From contig NC_085141.1 in assembly GCF_024139115.2 (NCBI RefSeq), forward strand, positions 395,958,042 through 396,022,041: a DNA stretch of 64,000 bases, read 5' to 3'. Below, one piece after another: positions 1 through 10,519 of this stretch (positions are counted from its first letter, which is position 1; every line of letters begins with the position of its first letter). The notes under the pieces are model-generated. The model worked only from the letters and a program-made list of their open reading frames with translations. It was not told the DNA's origin and searched no databases. This DNA is from Armigeres subalbatus (taxonomy: Eukaryota; Arthropoda; Insecta; Diptera; Culicidae). The translations under genes and the position numbers were made by a program.

Positions 1-355
1 TCAAATACAGGCCATTGCATTCACATACGTAACAGGTTGTCTTTGCAGGATTTTTCAGATTGGTTCAGGCTCTTAACCCGTAAAAACAAGTAAAGTGAAT
101 ACAATATAAAGCCTCTATTAAAGCCAAACGAACTCCATGCAAATGAAAGCTTCAAGATATATAAGAATACTGCAACAACATTTATTTATTCATTATGTAC
201 ACAACATCCTCAACAAAAATCATCATTTACTTCTTCAAGATCGATTAAAATATCTGCTATGGTATATTTTTCTGTACTCGAATCTGTTGTATTGCAAGAA
301 GCTTCAGTCACTAAAAACTTTGAACATCTTCTGGATATTCCAGATTAGATTTATT
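1..355. other. AT-rich flank, no gene seen
   Basis: No coding sequence, repeat or RNA gene that I can support. It lies just downstream (minus strand) of the stop codon of the RAG1-like relic and may be its 3' flank. Confidence 0.4.
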
Positions 356-1690
356 TTAAAGTCGCCACCTAAGTTGAGGGAGCTTTATCATAGCATCTGA
401 CGAGTTCATAATACGAATGAAAACGTCATGTAAATTTTCTTCTCTTGAGGCTTTCCTGGCATGATGAGTCCGACTTTTTTTAAGTGCTTGTGCTGATACT
501 CAGCTGCTTCTCTTCAGCCAACATTCCAATTGGTGCTTGTGAATGAATAATTATATCCTCAGCATGGGCAAGGACTCATGTACTGTAGCAGGAATTTTTT
601 ATACCAATTCATACAGCTGCAAATATAACCGGTAGGTTGCTTTTACAATAACTGTTCAGTTCTTCAGGATTGATTGGCTCTTGGCAGTTTATCGCGATCA
701 GAATGTTCCGTGAACCGGGGAATTAGCTCTTCGTTGACATTTGACATTTAATGCTTCACTTAACAGATTTGGACTCGAAAACGCTCGTCGACAAATGTTT
801 CCAGTTGTACTTGATCCTGCTCCACCCTGCTTCCTTGGCTGGTCCACTCTCACACCGTAAAGCCATCATTAAGCCTTTTCTGTATACAGTTGTTTTCTCT
901 TCAAGCACGCTTCCTTTAATATCTTTGATACTTTTTAAAATCCATTCGGTAAGATATGTGTAGAAGGCACTAGAAAATTCGCATCCATGCATGTAATGGA
1001 GAAATTCCATAAATAAGTGTCTCTATCTCTGGTGTATACCCTTTTTCAAACTCCTAGAATATTTGAAAACAAAATGTTTTAAAAAATGTACAAGTATTTC
1101 TATAAAAAAATAATACCTCTAGGCTTGTCATTACATTTGGAGTGGCTTTACAAATTGGAGCAATTTTGCATAGATGACGTACATTCAGTTATGTAATTTA
1201 GAACTTCACCATCCACCATGCTCATGACAAAAATCGAAGTCAACCAAAACATATTTCTCCTGCTCCAAATCGATCTTAACTGAAACCAATTCACTTAGTT
1301 CTCTCTCTATGGTAAGTTTTTGCAATCGATCACAACTTGCTTCGATTCCATTTCACAAACTTCTAGCATACTTGGTCTGCAATAACGAATACTTTGTGGG
1401 GTCAAAGTTGTACCAGAAAATATGTTTACGATTACTTAGTAAAATACAACGGCTGGAGTCGTTGTCACTCGAAAATACATCTGAATCATCTTGTTGATTC
1501 GTAATTTGGAATGATTGATGGTATTGCGAGTATCCCGTAGATCCGTCCATACCCCAACTACTTAAAAGGACCATTTCGACGAAGTCCTGGTTATTTTTCA
1601 TTCATATATTGATTGATTTCGTGTTTCAATGATTTCACTGATTCGTTTTACAGTATGTTGCATTAAAGCGATTAGGCCCTAACCTAAAAG
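356..1690 (-). pseudogene. Decayed RAG1-like / Transib-type transposase relic
   Basis: Minus-strand coding relic split over several frames. Reading down from 1665 there is LMQHTVKRISEII. At about 1560 comes LLSSWGMDGSTGYSQYHQSF, then FWYN..PTKYSLLQTKYAR (about 1390). After a frameshift comes WYKKF..ATVHESLAHAED (about 620-550), then APIGMLAEEAAEYQHKHLKK (about 540-480). The end is HHARKASREENLHDVF and MNSSDAMI, with a stop at 356-358. The order 'DGStG.S.Y', 'W.N..P.s...C/A-R' and 'LsEEa.E..nK...HaRK.SR' matches an uncharacterised arthropod/cnidarian family. Its layout parallels the RAG1 core, where the first catalytic Asp lies in a CDGMGD segment and a C-terminal SEGNESGNK segment is followed by an Arg-rich stretch. 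The family link is recalled knowledge, not a search. At least three frameshifts and several stops show it is dead. A segment at 756-1010 lies between the matched blocks but was not matched itself. The relic may extend towards 2600. Confidence 0.45.
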
Positions 1691-1699
1691 AAAAATATG

Positions 1700-2726
1700 A
1701 ATACATATATTATTGTTATTCCATTTCTAAAGGGAAATGATCTATTATTTTCATTACCTGTATTTTGTTGCTGTTTTTCTGATGGAATCCAGCGGAGAGC
1801 AAACATCGCTTTTTCATTTTTGTATCACTTTGTAAGCAGGAAATCTGGTGATTTTTTTATGTGTTTGTTCGTACACATATTTACTCATATCACAATCGAG
1901 AAAATATTCAAAAGTTTCTTCACATCGGCCATCATTCCATGAGAATCACTTAGAGTAGTGTACACTCTGGAGGCGTGATCTCGGTTTTTTAAAATACTTG
2001 GCCTATCACTTTCACTCACACTCGTATCACTTCTGTTGTAGGCAGTTCTTCTTGCTCCCAGTAGCGCTTTTTCTATGGTATCCTCTCTTGGATCCATTAG
2101 TTACCGTCATTAATTCTTCTGCGCTTCGTACGCTCACTTAAATTTTTTGATGGCCTTTCCACGAGATGTTGAAGCCAATTGCTCTGGCTCAGCATGATCA
2201 AATTCTTCTAATTCAAATTTCAGTGTCAAGCCATTCCTCAATATATGAGTCAAAGCAAGTTTTGGACCAAGGATGCGGCCTGCCATTTTTTTTTTTTTCA
2301 AACAACGCAGATTTTTTCAATTTTGTATGGAGTTGACTCTTTTTTGTTTATCCACAGCGAAGCTTTGGCAGATATACATTCCTAAAAGCTTTTTTCAACG
2401 CGATCTACCTGACGTCCCTCGTGAGCTTCCTAAATACTTCAATGAGTTGCACCTATAATTCATGATTTCACCAACAATAAGTACAAACACTTCACACGAT
2501 TTACCTTCGCAATCACAGCTCACTATACACTCAGATAGACATTCATAAATGTTCTGTTTATTTATTTCACCTAGGTACATACCAATAATTATCGAAGAAA
2601 GATGTCTTTAGGTACCAGACATTTTTGCTTCTTGTATTCTCATTTTACATTGGATTTTAATTAATATCAAAAATTTTTACTTTTTATGAAATAATTTCAA
2701 ATGAAGCCTAGAAGAATTTTCGAGGC
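1700..2726. other. Unassigned AT-rich sequence
   Basis: Contains only short open frames on both strands. Minus-strand frames at 1885-2097 and 2395-2580 could be earlier exons or N-terminal remains of the relic at 356-1690, but I see no motif that proves it. A pyrimidine-rich tract ending in TTTTCTTTTAG on the minus strand near 1690 resembles a splice acceptor. Confidence 0.3.
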
Positions 2727-3099
2727 CTGGTGGCCTCACAACTGGATCTCAAACAACTTGAAGCTCCATCGTCGTTGTCTCACCAGAGGCCGATAACAAC
2801 AGAAATTCAGGGATCGGAAGTGGGGCATGGGTTGGCCACACTCTACGTAAAGAGCGGGAAGCGAAATCTGTAAGCAAGCATTAGACTGGAACCCAGCGGG
2901 ACATGTCACGCAGCAGAGGCAGACCCAGAGGCTTCATGGCGGCGAAGCCTCAATAAAGAAATAAAAGAAGTCGACCGAAATCTAACCTGGCAACAGGTTA
3001 AAAGCGATAACCGGGCATCGCTTAGGATGGAGATCTTTCAAGTCGGTTCTTTGCACCACCGGAGTGTGTACAGGATCCATAAGTAAGTAAGTAAATGTA
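2727..3099 (+). mobile_element. 3' fragment of an RTE-type LINE
   Basis: Translation in shifting frames gives GRPRGSWRRSL..EIKEVDRNLTWQQVK followed by a W-R-SF...LC-like end. This is the usual C-terminal tail of RTE/craniofacial-development-like reverse transcriptases (R-GRP...W+R-L-EI....L.W.....A..R..WR....ALC). The fragment is heavily 5' truncated and frameshifted, and ends in an AAGTAAGTAAGTAA tail, typical of the short simple repeats at RTE 3' ends. Confidence 0.6.
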
Positions 3100-4115
3100 A
3101 AGCTACAGTATTTTCGTAACCCTCAAGAGTATATTGTTTTTTTTCATTTATTTATTTTAGCTTTATTTTTTCATATTTGCTTGATACTTGATAGATAATG
3201 AGTTGCGCACTCCTCTTGGTGAGGCCTACGCCAAATGGAGTATCATATAGCTGCATAAGCTATCGTGTACACGGCCTACCACGAAGTGCTTCACGACACT
3301 TTTCGTGTTATCTACTATCTCTATTTTAACTGTTCTTGATGCTCTTTGTCATTACGCATGAGATTTGTATCCAGCCCATCACAGTCTGCCGTGTAATATG
3401 AGAATAATTACATTTAATGTTTCAAAATTAATTACTTTTTTTCGAAAAAGTGATCGGAATCCTGATTTGCAGCCATAAGCAGCTGGAATTTGTTTTAATG
3501 CCTTCTGGGAGGTCAAAAGAGAAGTCGTAGTGGTAGTCGCTAAAGCGAAACTTTGAGAAACTTTTTTTGTATGGGAACTTCTTTGTATGAAAAAAAAAAA
3601 AATTTCTTTGGGTCATTTTCGGATGTTTCACTACCTGTTTTCCCATAACTTCAACCCATTCTCCTTCGCAAGTCCATGAAACAAGCTTTTCCAGAAACTT
3701 TTTAAAAAGAAGTTGGAAAGAGCGGCTACTGTAGCCAGAAGATATTGACAGTTGAATAATGCATTGATTTTTCAAGAACTAAAAGTGTCTGGCTCTAAAT
3801 GCCTTATATCTTGATAACTTCCTTATGGCAAATTAGAGTGCTGATATGCTTTACTGGGGTTTAATGCTCCAAAGCATTTAGCATTTAAGTAGGTCAACTT
3901 GAATTACGAATCAGAGAAAGTCGATTTTTTTTATTTTCGGCCACCTGAGTTCCCCCACTGAAGTGCACTTCAATCGTTTATGATTTAAAGATACCTCATT
4001 CCACTAACCTTATGGATTATTTCCAAACCTCTTTCACTCCTCTTTGCTGTGAAAATACATCGGTTCCTTCAGGATGTGAATTTTTTACCTATATCAAGTC
4101 CTCCAAGAATTGCTT
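3100..4115. other. No supported feature
   Basis: AT-rich sequence. A 115-codon minus-strand frame at 3428-3775 contains a run of Phe from a poly-A tract and has no recognisable motif, so I do not call it. I see no RNA gene. Confidence 0.4.
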
Positions 4116-4116
4116 A

Positions 4117-4413
4117 CACCTGCTCCATAGTTTGCGGTAATTTTCAATTTGCGTTCCTATATTTGCCGAATTCCATTTTGTTTTCTCATGGAGCTCGCAA
4201 CTATAGGAACTACTACCCACTAACTATTAGATGCGAAAGGTGATAAAATAATAAAATAATGTAATGATATGTTTACCGATTTATATCGAATATCACTTCT
4301 GCCATTTGTTGTTTTGAGTTATGGTATGTCATAAATCGATTAACAAAGCAGGTTGCTGCGTTAAATCCGCAGGTTTTGCGTAAAGTGCACTAACGCAACT
4401 ATTGGTACACCTA
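4117..4413. mobile_element. Degenerate TIR element, 'CAATAGTTGCG' family
   Basis: The left end reads CACCTGCTCCATAGTTTGCGG and the right end, reversed, TAGGTGTACCAATAGTTGCG. Internally there is a pair TTGCGTTCCTATATTTGCCG / GCTCGCAACTATAGGAACTA. The same layout appears much better preserved at 55565-55843, so I take this as an old copy of the same non-autonomous TIR element. Confidence 0.5.
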
Positions 4414-5690
4414 GGGATGAATCGGTACAAATAATTACGAGTAAATAAACGATACTTTTGATTCGATACCAAGTACTTATGCTGGAATCCGATACTTTGA
4501 TATCCCGATACCAAGTAAGTATCGAATTGGAGTACTTGAATCAATCGAGTACGTGATTTGAGGTCTATTAGCATCTAAAAAAAACCTTAATAGAAACATT
4601 CGTAATGATTCGAAATAATCTGCTAAGAAAATTATTTTGAGCTTTTTAGTGGAATGTCTTCACTTGTCATAAGACAAACTCGTCTTCCTTAGCCCTGCAT
4701 TTAGATTTCCACCACTTGATTTGTATACATGATACGTATTTCGTCCTCAACAGTAAAAGGTCGTCTTCAGATGTCTCGGTACTTGAAAGCTCGACTGAAG
4801 TACGAGTCGAAATTCAGAAATACGAGACACTGAAGACGACCTTATTTGCAGCTGTGTTGCAATAGTACCATAATGAGAGAAATTCGCATTTTTAGGTACA
4901 TGATTTAAAAATAAATAGTAATGAAATGTGCTTAATTCTTCCACTCTTTAGTGTTCCATCCAACGTAAATAAAGAATAACTACTTGACAGTGACAGTGTA
5001 GATCCTCTAGATCGTTATGTGGTGAGTTATATTTTAGATTGGCAACCTTATTGATTCTGCAGGACGGTTTGTCTGTTTTGACTATCCTAGAGATTTTTTT
5101 AGTAGCCAGGCAAAATTTGAACAACTTCTCCTAAAAATAACGAAATGCTATAATTTTTTCACAGCACATGCTAAATGATCTGTACTAGTCAAAATGTGAA
5201 GATTCCATCACATGTTTAGGATCTTTGGAATTCAAGTTGTTGCGTCAATATTGGGACACTTGATCCCACATTTGCCACCCATTCAAAAAATTGTCGAAAA
5301 AATAAATTAAAACATGTAAAATAATAAATTTGTTATCTGGCTATTCCTGTGTAGATTTGTGTACATAACAGATTTGATGAAAATATTTATTGTGTGGATA
5401 TCATAGAAAGAGGATCAAAGTATTCCCAAATTCTAAGATTGCATGCGCTGTCGAATTCCACACCAAGTCGGAAAATCTGCGTATTTTGAAGGAAAAATAT
5501 TTGAAAAATCAGAAGGCACCTTTCTATTTTTATCAAAGCATGTTCTTGGAGAAGGATTATTCCCCCCGAATATTTTTAAATTTGATTTTTACAGCGCTCA
5601 AAAAAAAATGACTGACTTGTGATATTTTGTTCGTACAAGAAAACCGGGAATTATTTCATATTAGTTCATACGTACATTTGTAGCAGGATA
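4414..5690. other. No gene seen; GATACCAAGTA-rich patch
   Basis: The first 150 bases are a degenerate run of GATAC/AAGTAC words (4430-4560). An inverted pair around CGTCTTCAGA(T/C)GTCTCG / CGAGACACTGAAGACGACC lies at 4751-4840. The rest is AT-rich and featureless to me. Confidence 0.35.
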
Positions 5691-5990
5691 TCCTCAGCTA
5701 TGGATTCAGGGCAGCAGGGACTATGTCCAAGGTCTTTACGGCCCCTCCCCACGGTCGCTGCGAGTAAGGGGGTCTGCCTAGGACGTAGTGGGGTTCCGCA
5801 AGCAGGCCTTATCAAAGCGACCGTGTGCCGCTCAAAGCGCACAGCAGCCTAGGGAGGGCCCATTGGCATTGGGAGTGTCCCTACTTCAGTAGGGTAGTGC
5901 GTGTGCTGCTTCATCAGAGAACGAGTAATCCGCTTGTGTTGAGGCAGGAGTGTCATAGTGCGTCACCACTATTGTCACCTCGAAGCACGG
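5690..5990. other. GC-rich repeat-like island
   Basis: About 300 bases whose composition (GC-rich, with GGCCCCTCCCC and GGTCGCTGCGAGTAAGGGGG) contrasts sharply with the AT-rich surroundings. It has no credible coding frame: the open frame through it starts upstream and shows no motif. It may be a 5' UTR fragment of a LINE, but I cannot name the family. Confidence 0.35.
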
Positions 5991-6035
5991 TAGAAGTTTG
6001 AGTATAGATTTGTATCAAATGTTTTCAAATATCTT

Positions 6036-6060
6036 TCTATTTTAGGCTGTTACAAATATT
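6036..6060. repeat. Target-site duplication, left copy
   Basis: Matches 6172-6196 with one mismatch over 25 bp and flanks the retroposon at 6061-6171. Confidence 0.8.
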
Positions 6061-6171
6061 GAGCATGAGCATGAGCATGAGCATTATGACCGCACAATTC
6101 GTAGTTGCTACTCCGTGATTGACTGAACTTCCACACGCCATGTACTCACTTGCTCGATGGCTACTGCAAAC
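6061..6171 (-). mobile_element. 5'-truncated hexamer-tailed retroposon with 25-bp target duplication
   Basis: On the minus strand the element contains AATCACGGAGTAGCAAC and ends in (ATGCTC)n. The same end occurs at 42736 and 56163. It is bounded by direct repeats at 6036-6060 and 6172-6196, 25 bp with one mismatch, which is the signature of target-primed LINE-type insertion. At only 111 bp it is strongly 5' truncated. Confidence 0.75.
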
Positions 6172-6196
6172 TCTATTTTAGGCCGTTACAAATATT

Positions 6197-6590
6197 CAAT
6201 AAAAATTAAATCCTTGGTCTTGGAAAGGACGGGGAGGGGGAGGGTGTTGAGGGTAATAAAAAATGAATATTAAATTGAAAATAATCAAAAACTCCTCCAA
6301 TTTGTTAAAGAATATTTTGAAAATTCTCAAAATTTTCAGTAAATTCTGTAGTCGTCCCCTCAGATTATTATAGGCAAAACAATCTTTTTTTTTAATTTGT
6401 ATCGACCCTAATATATTAAGCTTTATCTTTATGTGGTTTAGAAATATCGCACGAACGCGTTGCAACGGTTTTGCAACGTTTTGATTGAATAATTCTTTCA
6501 GTATCACAGTCGCCTTTTCTATGACAGGTTGTGAAAAAATACCAGGTGGCACAATGCCAAAAACTATTGCAAGCCGATTGTATAACATTT
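6197..6590. other. No gene seen
   Basis: Begins with a G-rich GGACGGGGAGGGGGAGGG tract of the kind often found at the edges of mosquito repeats. The rest is AT-rich. The minus-strand frame at 6196-6633 is low complexity and not called. Confidence 0.35.
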
Positions 6591-6715
6591 CGCCGAAAAC
6601 TATTTCCCGGAATTCATTTTCGCGGAATAACATTCGGCGGTATATAACTTTTCGCGGTACGACATTTGGCGGTTTGTACCTTTTTGCCGAATGACGGAAT
6701 GCACCATTACGCGGA
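6591..6715. repeat. Degenerate 'TTCGGC/TTTCGC' quasi-repeat
   Basis: Short phrases such as TTTCGCCGAAAAC, TTTTCGCGGAATAACATTCGGCGG and ACATTTGGCGG recur about every 20 bases with changes. A related, longer block lies at 11810-12110. Confidence 0.5.
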
Positions 6716-6723
6716 ATATTATT

Positions 6724-6935
6724 AATAATTGCTTAGTGTTCATTCAGCACTTCCACAATTATTACCTGCGAGGTATCTAAGCCAATGAGATTAACACGTT
6801 AAAACTTTTATACCTAAAAAAGTCGGAAAAAATTCGAAAAACCGGGAAAGACCGGGCAGAAGTTGAACAGAGCCTCCTTCAGCATAGTCTTGCTTGGTAT
6901 CCACGCATCTTCCCGCACGGCTAGGGAAGGCCTCC
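6724..6935 (-). mobile_element. Old Feilai-type tRNA-related SINE
   Basis: The plus strand shows the reversed 3' part (GCTTAGTGTTCATTCAGCACTTCCACA..TTATTACCTGCGAG). Further on it shows the reversed 5' tRNA-like part (CAGCATAGTCTTGCTTGGTA, then CCCGCACGGCTAGGGAAGGCC). These align phrase by phrase with the better copy at 20618-20906, with internal loss between them. Confidence 0.7.
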
Positions 6936-7029
6936 CAGAATATGTAGAAGCAGTTTTCAAAATTTCACAAATCCTTCATTATAACTAACAGATGGGCCAG
7001 ATATAATTAAGAGATTATCTCCTCTCTTT

Positions 7030-7690
7030 ACTTTATTACGGATAGACGGTATTATGGATAATCCTTTATTTTTTTCCTTTCGCCTTATAGCGAGAAAACG
7101 TATTGAAATAAATATGGCATTGTGCCTCCCTCCGCAGACGCTACCATTTGAAGAAGGCATTACCCCTTCCTTCGCCTCTTTTATCGAAGGTTTTATCAAC
7201 TCCTTTCGCCTCATACCGGGCAGACGCATCTACTCAAAGAAGACATTACCAACTCCTTTCGCCTTATACTGGGCAGATGCATCCATTTTAAGAGGCGTTA
7301 CCCCATCCCTTCGCCTTATACTGGGCAGACGCGTTCTTTTAAAGCAATCATTATCAACTCCTTCCACCTCATACCGGGTAGATACATCCATTTCAAAGAG
7401 CCGTTACTTCTCCTTCGACTAATACCAGGCAGGTTTTGAACCCTGAAACCCGAATCGAACACAAACCCGGGTTTGTTTCGGGTTTGATGAAAAAAAAATA
7501 TTCCGGTTTCGGGACGGGTCCGGATTTGAAGGAAATTTACAAATCGGGTTCGGGTCTGGTTCGGGTTTGCAAAATGTGAAACCCGACCAACTCTAGGGCA
7601 GAGCCATCCATTCAAAGTAGGCATTATTTTTTCCCTTTGCGTTTTACCGGGCAGATGCGCTAATTCATAAAAGGGACTAGGGGAGATACG
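7030..7690. repeat. About 55-bp minisatellite, interrupted
   Basis: Tandem degenerate units built on 'ACTCCTTTCGCCTTATACCG' followed by GGCAGACGCATCCATTTCAAAG, at least seven recognisable. Between 7432 and 7605 the run is interrupted by a different sequence full of AAACCCG/CGGGTTTCGGG words, after which a last unit (ACCGGGCAGATGCG) resumes. Confidence 0.65.
7432..7605. repeat. CGGGTTTCGGGT-rich insertion
   Basis: Dense in AAACCCGAA / GGGTTCGGGT words on both strands and splits the 55-bp minisatellite, so it arrived later or arose within it. No telomere-like regular unit is present. Confidence 0.4.
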
Positions 7691-8180
7691 TATGAAATGC
7701 GCCGGTTGGGTAAAATGCACCACCACGTTTTCTTGATTATTAAACCAAATTTTGTCTCAAAACCGTTAGCGGCTGAAGCCAAAAAACATTTGTAAGCCGT
7801 TACACAAAAAAACTTTGTCAAAAACTCTGTGCTTAAATTTTAAAAAATAAAATGTTTTTTTGGCGCTTTTCGAAGCAATTTCGGTGTTTAAGTCAACAAT
7901 GCTTTTTCTTCACATACAAAAAATATTTTCTACTTTTTTTTATTAGTCTAAAATATCGACTACCTTAAAATATGAGACTGACACTATTCTTTTGCAAAGG
8001 AGTGTGACTATTTCAGTGAAAAATATTGGAATATTTTGATTATCATTTTTGGGTGGCGCATATTGCCCAGCGTCGTTCATTTTAAATGAAAATGGAGCAT
8101 TTTGGAATAAAATCGTTTTCATGCAAAGAAAACGTTACATTCTTTCATTATTTAGCCCTTATGTGTGTGACGATTTTTCC
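7691..8180. other. No supported feature
   Basis: AT-rich with several long T runs. I see no gene or repeat boundary. Confidence 0.35.
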
Positions 8181-8337
8181 CACCGTAAACGGGTGACGGG
8201 GTACCCGGGTACCCAACCGCCCTACAATGGGCATTTATGTAACGGTGGGTGTTTGTATGTGTGTATGTTGGTGTGTATCGCTGTGTCTATGTATGCGGAT
8301 GTGTGTGAATGTGGTTTCAGAGAACTGTGTGAATTCA
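8181..8337. other. KpnI/SmaI-type palindrome and TG-rich tract
   Basis: GGGGTACCCGGGTACCC is a short palindrome at about 8199-8215. It is followed by a TG-rich run (TGTGTGTATGTTGGTGTGTAT). It leads directly into the 151-bp array. Confidence 0.4.
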
Positions 8338-8945
8338 AAGGCCACTGGGTGGTCCCCTGGAAGATCCGGAACACCCGTAAAAATGGTCAATTTGTAAATT
8401 CCATCGCAAAGCGACGGGATTCTTTTAGAAACATTTTCTGCCGAACCCTGAGCATGGAATCAATGCTTTGACTCACATACGGACCATTGTGTCCACTGGG
8501 TTGTCCCCTGGAAGATCCGGAACATCCGTAAAAATGGTCAATTCGAATATTCCATCGTTAGGTGACGGGATTTTTTTAGAACCATTTTCTGCCAAACCCT
8601 GAGCATGGAATCGATGCTTTGACCCACATACGGACCATTGTGTCCACTGGGTGGTCCCCTGGAAGATCCGGAACATCCGTAAAAATGGTCAATCGAATAT
8701 TTCATCATTAGGTGACGGGATTTTTTTAGAACAATTTTCTGCCGAACGGTATGGAATCGATGTTTTGACCTACATACAGACCATTGTGTCTACTGGGTGG
8801 TCCCCTGGAAGATCCGGAACATCCGTAAAAATGGTCAATTCAAATATTTCATCGTTAGGTGACGGGAGTTTTTTAGAATCATTTTCTGCCGAGCCCTGAG
8901 CATGGAATTGATGCTTTGACCCTTATACGGACCATTTTGTCCACT
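8338..8945 (+). repeat. 151-bp tandem repeat, direct arm
   Basis: Four complete units, marked by CCACTGGGTGGTCCCCTGG at 8342, 8493, 8644 and 8790, with a fifth marker starting at 8941. Spacing is 146-151 bp. Each unit continues GAAGATCCGGAACATCCGTA, AAAATGGTCAAT, GGTGACGGGATTTTTTTAGAA and ends ATGCTTTGACCC. Confidence 0.85.
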
Positions 8946-9676
8946 GGGTGGACAAAAAAAATCCCGTCGCTGTACGATGGAATTTACGAATTAACCGTTT
9001 TTACGGATGTTCCGGATCTTCCAGGGGACCACCCAGTGGACACAATGGTCCGTATGTGGGTCAAAGCATCAATTTCATACTCAGGATTCGGCAGAATATG
9101 GTTAAAAAAACATCCTGTCACTTTACGATATAATATACGAATTGACGATTTTTACCGATGTTCCGGATCTTCCAGGGGATCACCCAGTGGACACAATGGT
9201 CCGTATGTAGGTCTAAGCATCAATTCCATACTTAGGGTTCGGCAGAAAATAATTCTAAAAAAATCCCGTCAGTTAACGACGGAATAATCGAATTGACCAT
9301 TTTAACGGATGTTCCGGATCTTCCAGGGAACCACCAGGTGAACACAATAATCAAACCATTATTTCCATACTCAGGGTTCGGCGGAAAATAATTCTAAAAA
9401 AATCCCGTCACTCTACGATGGAATTTACGAATTGACGATTTTTACGGATGTTCCGGATCTTCCAGGGGACCACCCAGTGGACACAATGGTCCGTATGTAG
9501 GTCGAAGCATCAATTCCATACTCAGGGTTCAGCAAAAAATAATTCTAAAAAAATCCCGTCGCTGTACGATGGAATTTACGAATTGACCATTTTTACGGAT
9601 GTTCCGGATCTTCCAGGGGCCACCCAGTGGACACAATGGTCCGTATGTAGGTCGAAGCATCAATTCCATACTCAGA
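8946..9676 (-). repeat. 151-bp tandem repeat, inverted arm
   Basis: Five units of the same 151-bp repeat in the opposite orientation (TTCCAGGGGACCACCCAGTGG at 9019, about 9170, 9321, 9460 and 9611). The switch point contains a small perfect hairpin, TTTTGTCCAC-TGG-GTGGACAAAA, at 8936-8958. Confidence 0.85.
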
Positions 9677-10400
9677 TGCCCTCAAAGAAGTTTAATGATC
9701 ATGACTAAAGATTCGCAACCTGCACTAAAATCGATTACTAACTAGGGGTCGTTCAAAAATTACGTCCAAGGTTTGAGGGGGAGGGGGTCTAGAATTTTAG
9801 AAACAATTTGATTAGCAGAAAAATATTTTAATTTGCTGTTAAGGGAGTTAATTCTCATTAAGTTCCATGTAAAAGTAGTGTACGAAGAAGACGAACCATT
9901 ATATAATTTACAGTTGTACGTACAAGGGGGAGAGAATTCGTGAACCAACAAAAATATACCGTGATTTAAATCACGGGTTCGGGAACACCTTTCACGTTTT
10001 CCAATACATAACTGTTTTTTCTCAAAACTGTGCTTCTCTTAGTTCACGAATTTGTGAATGCTTTTTGTGTGTTTTACGTACATGTGCACAATTATTTTCA
10101 GTCTCTTTAATTCCAATAAATTGTTACATATATTCATTAATAAGAAAGAGCAAGTTTCTTCCACATTAACACTTCGTTAGAAAAATAACTTGATTTAAAC
10201 TAACTTCGCCCACAGCTGATGTCAAACGAACTCAAATTCAAATGCTAAATCGATAATTGATATCGGATGACAAATCAGCAATCCTATTCCGTCTCACCCT
10301 CGTTAGAAGCCTTTTGATGTAAATCAAAGTCAATGAGGGGAAATAATTGAATTTATGACGCTCCGGTTTCAAAAAATATCCTCGTTTTTGAATGGGATTC
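9677..10400. other. No gene; short hairpin CCGTGATTTAAATCACGG
   Basis: Near 9744 is a TCGTTCAAAAATTACGTCCAA phrase followed by a G-rich tract, a motif commonly seen at mosquito repeats. At 9960-9977 is an 18-bp perfect palindrome, CCGTGATTTAAATCACGG. Otherwise AT-rich and unassigned. Confidence 0.4.
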
Positions 10401-10519
10401 CAATCATCTTGAGTCTACGCTGCACACCGAACGTTTCCGCGCAGATCCGCCTTCAAGCCCCTTGCTGCTGCATGTCCACCGTGGACAAAGGAAATCTGTT
10501 TTGTTTCTAATCGCTTGTA

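Noticed and set aside
3428..3775. 115-codon minus-strand gene
   Set aside because: Low-complexity stretch from a poly-A tract, no motif, no supporting signals.
8049..9708. Open frames over the 151-bp repeats
   Set aside because: Repeat-derived peptides (GSSRGPPSGHNGPY-like) recurring with the tandem unit, no domain.
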